6,946 nt of DNA from Dehalococcoidia bacterium (lineage in GTDB: Bacteria; Chloroflexota; Dehalococcoidia; GIF9; AB-539-J10), in the NCBI GenBank assembly GCA_030602865.1, contig JAUVYX010000048.1, positions 1-6,946 of the forward strand, written 5' to 3'. The translations under genes and the position numbers were made by a program. This document shows positions 1 through 5,029 of the stretch, piece after piece; positions within the stretch are counted from its first letter, which is position 1; every line of letters begins with the position of its first letter. The notes under the pieces are model-generated. The model searched no databases, was not told the origin of the DNA, and worked only from the letters and a program-made list of their open reading frames with translations.

Positions 1-55
1 CCCATCCTGACTCACCACCCAGATTGCCGCAGGGTCTTCGACCCTTCGCAATGAC
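1..55. repeat. Partial inverted-repeat element A (right arm)
   Basis: The stretch contains CCCAGATTGC at 18-27 and ends in CGCAATGAC at 47-55. These are the two blocks that form the right arm of the complete copies at 4108-4231 and 6558-6673. The interior between the blocks differs from those copies and forms its own small hairpin (AGGGTC-TTCG-ACCCT). The left arm would lie before the window. No gene is seen in bases 1-346, which consist of this element, two other repeat families, a short tandem array and a lone arm of element A. Confidence 0.7.
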
Positions 56-58
56 GGG

Positions 59-85
59 GTAGATTCCTGCTTTCGCAGGAATGAC
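59..85 (-). repeat. Minimal 27-bp hairpin repeat B
   Basis: On the minus strand this is a short palindrome with the perfect stem ATTCCTGC/GCAGGAAT and a GAAA loop, flanked by GTC and CTAC. It shares its outer ends with the three 49-bp copies at 4267, 4764 and 6717 but lacks their internal 22 bases. Palindromes of the type 'gtcattcctgcgaaagcaggaatc' are widespread dispersed repeats in bacterial intergenic DNA (general knowledge). It lies 3 bp from the partial element A. Confidence 0.75.
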
Positions 86-97
86 AACTCTTCTTTT

Positions 98-186
98 GTC
101 ATCCTTGAGGGAGTGCAAGCGACCGAAGGATCTGCTCGCTGGTTAGATTCAACACGAAGAGATTCTTCGCTTCGCTCAAGAATGAC
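98..186. repeat. Inverted-repeat element C
   Basis: The left end reads GTCATCCTTGAG and the right end reads CTCAAGAATGAC, so the termini are complementary apart from one mismatch. Just inside, ATCT and AGAT blocks with GAAG/CTTC are also complementary (GAAGGATCT against AGATTCTTC). The copy resembles the common dispersed palindrome 'gtcattctgagcgaagcgaagaatct'. It occurs once in the window and differs from elements A and B except for the shared GTCAT ends. Confidence 0.6.
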
Positions 187-189
187 AAT

Positions 190-240
190 AAAGGTGGCAG
201 GAATGACAAAAGGGTGAGCAGGAGTGACAAAAGGTGGAGC
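190..240. repeat. Short imperfect tandem repeat, period about 21 bp
   Basis: Two consecutive units (190-209 and 210-230) and a partial third share the pattern AAGGTGnGCAGGAnTGACAA. The core GCAGGAATGAC at 197-207 and GCAGGAGTGAC at 218-228 is the reverse complement of the outer end of repeat B, so the array looks like iterated ends of that element. Confidence 0.55.
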
Positions 241-262
241 ACAGAAATGGCAACCTTTCTTT

Positions 263-301
263 GTCATTGCGAGGAGCCAACAGGCGACGTGACAATCCGG
301 G
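263..301. repeat. Solitary left arm of element A
   Basis: The stretch begins GTCATTGCGAGGAG and ends CAATCCGGG, which corresponds to the two blocks of an element A arm (GTCATTGCGAGG and GCAATCTGGG) with substitutions in the second block. No matching second arm follows. It lies about 45 bp beyond the stop codon of the PhoB-like gene, on its 3' side. It might serve as a transcript end, but no T-run is present. Confidence 0.55.
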
Positions 302-346
302 AAGTATGGTGGTGTTAGGACATTAAGAATAACCCCTGTGGCTATA

Positions 347-1045
347 CTAATTTTTCTGAAAGTAGTAACCGACGCCTGCCTCGGTCAGGATATACTTGGG
401 CTGAGCAGAGTCCTGCTCAATCTTTCGCCGCAGGTGCCAGATATAAATTCGAAGGTGATCTATATCATCGATGTACTCCCAGCCCCACACCTTCTCCAGT
501 AATTTCCGTTGAGCAAGAATGTGCCCGGCATTCTCCAGCAGTACGGCAAATAACTTAAACTCCGTTGGGGTCAGCTTCACCCGTTCACCATTCACCGTAA
601 TCCTGCGCTCGGCAATATCAACACTGAGATATTCATCAGTGTAGCTCAGTTCCCTCTCTTCACCTGCTGAACTTGGCATCTCGCTACGTCGCAGCATTGA
701 CTGCACCCTCGCTGCCAGTTCCCTGCTGCCTATCGGTTTGATAAGATAATCATCGGCTCCATAATCAAGTCCGCGTACCACATCCGCCTCGGATTTCTGC
801 TTTCCGGTGAGCATGACTACAGGCACATCAGACACCTCGCGTATGCGACTGCACGTCTGCCAACCATCCATACTGGGCATCACCACATCCAGCAATACCA
901 AATCTGGTTTATGTTCAAATAACATTTTTAACGCTTCCCTACCATCGTTGGCGATAAGCACCTCATATCCCTTGTGACTGAGCGTCTGGCTTACCATCCT
1001 GGTAAAAACAGGTTCGTCATCTACAACCAGTATCTTCTTAGCCAT
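347..1045 (-). CDS. OmpR/PhoB-family DNA-binding response regulator
   Basis: This 232-residue protein is a receiver domain (about 4-118) followed by a winged-helix DNA-binding domain (about 135-230), the usual length and order of the OmpR/PhoB family. The receiver has the acidic pair D9-D10, phosphoacceptor D53 in LLDVVMP, switch T80 and K103-P104. The output domain shows LTPTEFKLFAVLL, the recognition-helix region IDHLRIYIWHLRRKIE and the terminal wing GVGYYF. Phosphorylation by a kinase, probably the hybrid kinase upstream, should promote DNA binding as a dimer; target promoters cannot be read. The start at 1045 is preferred over an ATG 18 bp upstream because GAGGAAGGA sits 4 nt before it. 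The start overlaps the end of the preceding receiver gene by 8 bp (ATGGCTAA), suggesting translational coupling. It is the last gene of the operon. Confidence 0.95.
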   Translation of the reverse strand: MAKKILVVDDEPVFTRMVSQTLSHKGYEVLIANDGREALKMLFEHKPDLVLLDVVMPSMDGWQTCSRIREVSDVPVVMLTGKQKSEADVVRGLDYGADDYLIKPIGSRELAARVQSMLRRSEMPSSAGEERELSYTDEYLSVDIAERRITVNGERVKLTPTEFKLFAVLLENAGHILAQRKLLEKVWGWEYIDDIDHLRIYIWHLRRKIEQDSAQPKYILTEAGVGYYFQKN

Positions 1046-1448
1046 GATGTCCTTCCTCAGCATTGGAATCCTTTCCTGCCCCCCTGGAAAGCCTATCCTC
1101 TATCACCTTTGGCAACTCACGGGTATTGACCGGCTTGGACAGATAGTCGTCCAACCCAGCCTCCATTCCCCTCTCCCTGTCACCTTTCATGGCATAGGCA
1201 CTGAGGGCGATTATTGGAGTCTGCTTAAAGTCAGGCATCTGCCTGAGTCTCCTGGTCACCTCCAGTCCATCTATTTTAGGAAGCTGTATATCCATCAGGA
1301 TAAGGTCAGGCTTCTCCCTGATGGCCACCTCCAGCGCCTCCTCTCCATCAACGGCCTCGAGCAAGGTATAGCCATGCCTTTTCAGCGTCATCAGCACCAC
1401 CTTCATGTTCAATGGATTATCTTCAACAACTAATATCGTGACAGGCAT
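1038..1448 (-). CDS. Single-domain response regulator (CheY/DivK-like)
   Basis: This 136-residue protein is a lone receiver domain with a short charged tail (about 122-136) and no output domain. Visible active-site residues are E9-D10, phosphoacceptor D53 in LILMDIQLPKIDG, switch S83 in ALSAYAMKGD and K105-P106. The ALSAYAMKGDRERGMEAGLDDYLSKP stretch is characteristic of DivK-like receivers and of receivers attached to hybrid kinases, which act as phosphotransfer intermediates or protein-protein switches in the cytoplasm. The start follows AGGAAGG with a 4-nt gap. It lies 27 bp downstream of the hybrid kinase stop and overlaps the PhoB-like gene by 8 bp, so it should be cotranscribed with both. 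A role as shuttle or competitor (phosphate sink) between kinase and PhoB-like regulator is inference. Confidence 0.93.
   Translation of the reverse strand: MPVTILVVEDNPLNMKVVLMTLKRHGYTLLEAVDGEEALEVAIREKPDLILMDIQLPKIDGLEVTRRLRQMPDFKQTPIIALSAYAMKGDRERGMEAGLDDYLSKPVNTRELPKVIEDRLSRGAGKDSNAEEGHHG
1050..1058 (-). promoter_or_regulatory. Shine-Dalgarno site deciding the PhoB-like start
   Basis: On the minus strand GAGGAAGGA is followed by CATC and then ATG (1045). The alternative upstream ATG at 1063 lies before this site and would add six residues (MLRKDI) not expected in a receiver N-terminus. The site lies inside the 3' end of the single-domain receiver gene. Confidence 0.7.
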
Positions 1449-1475
1449 CTTCCCTTCCTTTCGGTAAAAACCAGG

Positions 1476-3644
1476 CTATTCACTGCCCAGTTTTACCAGT
1501 TTCCTTATCTCCGCTATCAACTCTTCTTTACTGAAACTCGTCTTCTTCAGAATCGCCGACACCGTCTGGCTGAGTTTTTTCGTCTCCGCTTGAGTTAAAT
1601 CTTTCACAGTTAAAATGATTACCGGGATATCACGAGTTTTTTCCTCATTACGTAACCTTTCGATTACCTCAAACCCATTCATGCGGGGCATATTAATATC
1701 CAGCACTATCAGTGAAGGAAGTTGCTCCTCCGCCATTCGCAATCCTTCTTCTCCCTCACAGGCACAAAGCGTACCAATTCCTTCAGCCTTCAGAATTGAT
1801 GTTACCAGTCGCATATCAATCGGGTTATCCTCCACCACCAGTACCCTCTTCTCAGCATTCAACTCAAGCTCATCTACCCGTTTTAGGAACCGCTTCTTTT
1901 CTACTGGCTTGACAAAAAAATCTATGGCTCCCAGGCTGAAACCCATCTCCTCTTCTTTCGTTACCGAGCTGACTATAACAGGTATCTCCTTCGTCTCCGG
2001 CAACTGTTTTAGTTCCTGCAGCACCTGCCAGCCATCTTTTCCCGGCATCAATATATCCAATATTATCAATGTTGGCTGCAATTCCCTGGCCTTGCTGATT
2101 CCTTCGTCCCCACTTGATGCCTCAGCGATGTTATAGCCAGCAGTTTCCAGCCATGATCTCAGCAGAGTCCGCGTTTTCCGGTCATCATCCACCACCAGAA
2201 CCAGCTTCCCCTTTTGCAGCAAGTCCTGCTGTACCTTCGATAACCTTTGTTCTTGTTCCTCTTCTTTCTGTGATTGTCGCTTGCCCTCTCCTACCAGCGG
2301 TATGGTGAAGCTGAAGCAACTCCCCTTTCCATACTCACTCTCCAGCCATATTTTGCCACCCATCTTCTCCACAAACTGTTTCGTGAGTGGCAGCCCCAAC
2401 CCTGTTCCCTCCTGTTTCTTCTCTGTCAGTGTTTCCGCCTGGACAAATACCTCAAATACACGCTCCAGGTCCTCAGTCTTGATACCAAGGCCATTATCGC
2501 TCACTGACACCTGGCAGTAATCACCTTCCTGGTGCGCCTCTATCCCGATGTTCCCTCCTTTGGGAGTAAACTTGATAGCGTTACTCAGCAGATTGAGCAA
2601 CACCTGCCTCAGTCTACTCTTATCCGCGTACACCAGTGGAAGTTCATCTGCTATATCAATCTCCAGGCTATTCCCTGCCTTATTTACCAGTGGACTAACT
2701 GTTTGAGTTACTTCATGAATCACTTCGGATAACTCCAGTTCCTCTGCCCTGAATTCCATCTTTCCAGCCTCTACCTTGGATAGGTCGAGTACATCGTTTA
2801 TCAGTTCCAGCAGGTGATGTCCACTGCTGAGGATATCGTCGAGACACTGTCTCTGCTCTTCGTTTACCTCGCCGGGCACCTCATCTATCATCAGTTCGGA
2901 AAAGCCGATGACAGCGTTTAGAGGGGTACGTAATTCGTGCGACATACTGGAAAGGAACTCCGACTTTGCCTGGCTGGCAAGCTCCAGCGACCTGGATTTC
3001 TCCCTGAGTTCCTCACTTTGTGCCTGGAATTGCTGGTTCTTCTCTTCCAACACCTGCTCTGCCTGCTTGCGCTCAACGATTTCACGGTTGAGGCTGTCAA
3101 TAGAGGTGGTGCTCATTTGCAGGTTAGCCGTCATCAAGTCAAATGCACGGGAGAGCTGGCCTATTTCATCTTTCGCTTTCGTGCCCACTCTATAACCAAG
3201 GTATCCCTCTCCAATCTTCTCCGTGCCCCTGTGCAGTTCAAGCAGCGGCTTCGTTATAGATCTGATAATAACCACAGTAACGATTACTGTCAGCAAGGTC
3301 AGCAACCCAGCCATCAGGAAGAAAAATCGCAAGCCAAAGTCATAAGTTCTATTAATAGTTTGTCCTGCCTGTCCCATTTCTTTTATATGAGTGGCGGTAT
3401 ACTCGTCCAGTTGTTCAAGCAGGGGAACCAACACGGGATGAAAGAGCTCCTCTCTTTTTTCAAGCAGTGTATCGATAGCCATGCCCTGGTCTTTCAAGTC
3501 GACAATTTCCATAGTTGCAGCATTAAACAATATAACCTTTTCCTTTAATTCCTCAGCCTCTTTTTGTTCTTTCATGCCCATATGTGTTTCATGTTCCAGA
3601 TGACGTTCGGTAAGGTTTTCCAGGATACCCATGCTTTCCTGCAA
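1476..3644 (-). CDS. Hybrid sensor histidine kinase, downstream part (TM2-HAMP-HisKA-HATPase-REC-REC)
   Basis: Read from the TTG at 3644 this is 722 residues. In order: helical, charged sensor remnant (1-104), transmembrane segment (about 105-128), HAMP (about 129-181), coiled coil (about 182-226), HisKA with phosphoacceptor H236 in SHELRTPLN, and HATPase_c with N-box N351/N355, D383-x-G385-x-G387, F-box RVFEVF and G2 box GTGLGL (413-418). REC1 follows (D486-D488, phospho-D530, S560, K579-P580), then REC2 (E605-D606, phospho-D649, T679, K700/K701). REC2 has threonine where the Lys is normally followed by proline (LKKTSF). All catalytic boxes are intact, so autophosphorylation and relay to internal receivers are expected. 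The start is uncertain: upstream codons continue in the same frame across a TAA at 3648-3650 into the 3648-3896 fragment, so this is probably the larger part of an 806-codon gene. Possible restarts are TTG 3644 and ATG 3632. It leads the operon with the two regulators. Confidence 0.9.
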   Translation of the reverse strand: MQESMGILENLTERHLEHETHMGMKEQKEAEELKEKVILFNAATMEIVDLKDQGMAIDTLLEKREELFHPVLVPLLEQLDEYTATHIKEMGQAGQTINRTYDFGLRFFFLMAGLLTLLTVIVTVVIIRSITKPLLELHRGTEKIGEGYLGYRVGTKAKDEIGQLSRAFDLMTANLQMSTTSIDSLNREIVERKQAEQVLEEKNQQFQAQSEELREKSRSLELASQAKSEFLSSMSHELRTPLNAVIGFSELMIDEVPGEVNEEQRQCLDDILSSGHHLLELINDVLDLSKVEAGKMEFRAEELELSEVIHEVTQTVSPLVNKAGNSLEIDIADELPLVYADKSRLRQVLLNLLSNAIKFTPKGGNIGIEAHQEGDYCQVSVSDNGLGIKTEDLERVFEVFVQAETLTEKKQEGTGLGLPLTKQFVEKMGGKIWLESEYGKGSCFSFTIPLVGEGKRQSQKEEEQEQRLSKVQQDLLQKGKLVLVVDDDRKTRTLLRSWLETAGYNIAEASSGDEGISKARELQPTLIILDILMPGKDGWQVLQELKQLPETKEIPVIVSSVTKEEEMGFSLGAIDFFVKPVEKKRFLKRVDELELNAEKRVLVVEDNPIDMRLVTSILKAEGIGTLCACEGEEGLRMAEEQLPSLIVLDINMPRMNGFEVIERLRNEEKTRDIPVIILTVKDLTQAETKKLSQTVSAILKKTSFSKEELIAEIRKLVKLGSE
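3633..3640 (-). promoter_or_regulatory. Possible internal ribosome binding site after the in-frame stop
   Basis: On the minus strand AGGAAAGC directly precedes the ATG at 3632, placing AGGA 4 nt from the start and about 8 nt past the TAA. This would allow reinitiation of the large kinase part with residues MGILENLTERH. The match is only partial (AGGA), so it may be chance; the TTG at 3644 has no comparable site. Confidence 0.3.
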
Positions 3645-3647
3645 GGT

Positions 3648-3896
3648 TTACATCATTGTTTTATCAGTGGCGGACTCACCATCACCTCTTATACTATAAG
3701 CAAGACTGTCTCCCATTATTTTTTGTGTTTTCAATTTCATCACACTCATCTCAATTACACCTGGCACAATGTCCTGCTCCAGCGCTTCAAACTCTGCTTT
3801 AATATCTTTAATTACACCATTGCCAACAAGGACTATCCCCCAGATAAGCAATATCACTATGATAGGTCCAATTGTTAACTTGGTACGTATTTTCAT
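3648..3896 (-). pseudogene. Hybrid kinase N-terminal fragment (TM1 and start of sensor), ended by in-frame TAA
   Basis: This 82-codon reading frame starts at ATG 3896 behind a strong Shine-Dalgarno (GAGGTGA, 7-nt gap). It encodes a short basic N-terminus (MKIRTK), a hydrophobic segment at about 8-28 (TIGPIIVILLIWGIVLVGNGV), then amphipathic helix-forming sequence (about 29-82) typical of the first helix of a four-helix-bundle periplasmic sensor. It ends at TAA 3648-3650. The reading frame continues without shift into the kinase, whose missing TM1 and first sensor helices are exactly what this piece supplies. It is therefore best read as the true 5' end of the kinase gene carrying a nonsense codon. 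Alternatives are a sequencing or assembly error, or two separately translated polypeptides. No known small protein of this type is recognised. Confidence 0.8.
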
Positions 3897-4107
3897 CTGC
3901 TGTTCACCTCTTCATTCCCGTATTCCTGGGAACGGATTTTGATGATTTCATAGTCCATTTATGCAATTTACATTCTGTTGTCATGTTTATAGACCGTAAC
4001 GTATGTAAAAGAATAGCTTAACAGTCAATATAAATCTATATAGTTCGATAATATCATATTTTAGACATTTCCCCACTACATAGGAGAACATTCTATCCCT
4101 AATTCTC
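3897..4107. other. AT-rich upstream region of the kinase operon
   Basis: This stretch has no convincing reading frame and is notably AT-rich from about 3955 to 4080, as expected of a promoter region for the minus-strand operon. A TTGACT hexamer occurs on the minus strand at 4028-4023, but no good -10 box lies 16-18 bp beyond it. A minus-strand TATAAA at 3991-3986 lies too far away to pair with it. The promoter is probably here but is not resolved. Confidence 0.35.
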
Positions 4108-4231
4108 GTCATTGCGAGGGGGCAGAGACCCCGCGGCAATCTGGGCGGTGAGTAAAGATGGGTATGTTTTACTCACTAAAGTATCCCCTATCTTCCCAGA
4201 TTGCTTCGTCGCTTGCGCTCCTCGCAATGAC
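4108..4231. repeat. Complete inverted-repeat element A (124 bp)
   Basis: Outer arms GTCATTGCGAGG and CCTCGCAATGAC are perfectly complementary, and a second pair of blocks, GCAATCTGGG and CCCAGATTGC, follows after unequal spacers. The left spacer is GGGCAGAGACCCCGCG and the right one contains TTCGTCGCTTGCGCT. The centre has its own hairpin: GTGAGTAAA at 4148-4156 against TTTACTCAC at 4168-4176. It codes for nothing convincing and has no transposase, so it is a MITE-like or extragenic palindromic repeat. Confidence 0.75.
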
Positions 4232-4244
4232 CTTTTTCAACCAT

Positions 4245-4315
4245 GTCATTCCTGCGCTTCTTTTTTGTCATTCCTGCGAAACTTGTGCCTGCGAAAGCAG
4301 GTAGCAGGAATCTAC
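4245..4315 (+). repeat. 49-bp hairpin repeat B (4267-4315) with an extra head (4245-4255)
   Basis: The 49-bp unit has the perfect outer stem ATTCCTGC/GCAGGAAT and an inner hairpin CCTGC-GAAA-GCAGG. It is one base different from each of the copies at 4764 and 6717. An additional GTCATTCCTGC at 4245-4255 starts 22 bp before the unit. It lies 35 bp after the element A copy. Confidence 0.8.
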
Positions 4316-4542
4316 CCCGGTATTTGCCACTGCGAATGCATTCCATCATTCAGGGATGGCGGTACTACAAATGACATATCCAGATTAAAGTGAACATCCC
4401 GTCCTGAGTTGAGCCTGATGGTGGATATCCGCTTCCTTTTTTTAATGAAATCTTAATGGTCATTTTATGGCCAGTTAATTCCCTGGTGCGAGAATATATC
4501 TATCGACCAAAATGTTACTGAGGAGACAGAACGGAGGCAAAA
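4316..4542. other. Leader region before the zinc-ribbon gene
   Basis: Nothing coding is recognised. From about 4440 the sequence becomes AT-rich (TTTTTTTAATGAAATCTTAATGG), which could contain the promoter of the small gene, but no well-spaced -35/-10 pair was found. A short palindromic stretch near 4344-4360 (CCATCATTCAGGGATGG) may be a repeat remnant. Confidence 0.3.
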
Positions 4543-4719
4543 ATGGCAAATATAATAGAGAGAAGAAGTATATTGAAAATTGCATGTGCATGGTGCGGTA
4601 AAGACATGGGAGAAAAGGAAGGTGAAGGGATTGAGGGAACTTCCCACAGCATCTGCCCGAATTGCCTGGAGAAAATTCTATCGCAGGGAGAACCAAAAAG
4701 CATACCTGGCTCGAATTAG
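4543..4719 (+). CDS. Small stand-alone zinc-ribbon protein (58 aa)
   Basis: The 58-residue product has C15-A-W-C18, H35 and C38-P-N-C41, arranged as CAWCGK(x14)HSICPNC. This resembles the treble-clef/zinc-ribbon tail 'CAWCK...HGICPxC' that I know from the C-termini of PAS/response-regulator and kinase proteins in deltaproteobacteria and related groups; here it stands alone. The cysteines and histidine would bind one zinc. A signalling adaptor, redox or protein-contact role is inference. The start is supported by GGAGG at 4533-4537 with a 5-nt gap. The N-terminal MANIIERRSILKIA is basic, and there is no signal peptide or membrane segment. The next gene on this strand is the REC-HD-GYP-REC gene about 310 bp downstream, with a repeat and a probable promoter between, so cotranscription is uncertain. 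It could instead be a surviving piece of a larger decayed gene, but the ribosome site argues against that. Confidence 0.72.
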   Translation: MANIIERRSILKIACAWCGKDMGEKEGEGIEGTSHSICPNCLEKILSQGEPKSIPGSN

Positions 4720-4743
4720 CATGTAGTCTCTGCCTTTCCTTTT

Positions 4744-4812
4744 GTCATTCCTGCCCCTGTTTTGTCATTCCTGCGAAACTTGTACCTGCGAAAGCAGGTA
4801 GCAGGAATCTAC
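4744..4812 (+). repeat. 49-bp hairpin repeat B (4764-4812) with an extra head (4744-4754)
   Basis: This is nearly identical to the 4267 copy: within the 49 bp only one base differs (GTACC for GTGCC). GTCATTCCTGC occurs again at 4744-4754, 20 bp before the unit, repeating the layout seen at 4245. It begins 25 bp after the zinc-ribbon stop codon, so in RNA it would form a stem-loop at that gene's 3' end. There is no T-run for a classical terminator. Confidence 0.8.
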
Positions 4813-4917
4813 ACCTCTTCACATTACAAGACCGTGGTTACCCATTTGTACGGTAATAACATAGAAAATAGTCTATAAAAGGCAATTTTGCTTGCAATAT
4901 ATGAATACATCATGTTA

Positions 4918-4923
4918 TATAAT
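4918..4923 (+). promoter_or_regulatory. Candidate -10 box for the REC-HD-GYP-REC gene
   Basis: TATAAT is a perfect sigma-70 type -10 hexamer in an AT-rich stretch about 105 bp before the start codon. The nearest -35-like sequence, TTGCAA at 4892-4897, is 20 bp away, which is longer than ideal, so this call is tentative. The stretch 4813-5029 is otherwise AT-rich and non-coding, and no riboswitch was recognised in the leader. Confidence 0.35.
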
Positions 4924-5029
4924 GCTGTTTAGCTATCTTGTAACATAATAAATAACCGAATGGCACCGAAAAGAATGAAAGCGTTTCCTGAACACAATAC
5001 AAAAGGGACAAATACTGGGGGAGCATAAA

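Noticed and set aside
1044..1433. 129-codon plus-strand frame opposite the single-domain receiver
   Set aside because: The minus-strand receiver has all conserved residues; the plus-strand product resembles nothing.
2937..3548. 203-codon plus-strand frame opposite the kinase
   Set aside because: It is a shadow of the kinase coding sequence, whose HAMP and HisKA domains on the other strand are unambiguous.
4112..4393. 93-codon plus-strand reading frame
   Set aside because: It runs across element A and repeat B, has no ribosome binding site, and its residues are translations of the palindromes.
4465..4703. Three minus-strand reading frames of 60-73 codons
   Set aside because: They lie antisense to the zinc-ribbon gene, have no recognisable domain or ribosome site, and the plus-strand product has a clear metal-binding motif.
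4245..4812. CRISPR-like array from the similar repeats at 4267 and 4764
   Set aside because: The copies are about 500 bp apart, enclose a gene and lack regular spacers.
4961..4974. TGGCAC as a possible sigma-54 -24 element before the HD-GYP gene
   Set aside because: No TTGC-like -12 element follows at the required spacing.
4924..5029. Possible cyclic-di-GMP riboswitch in the leader of the HD-GYP gene
   Set aside because: Neither the conserved core of the class I (GEMM) aptamer nor a terminator-like stem was recognised.
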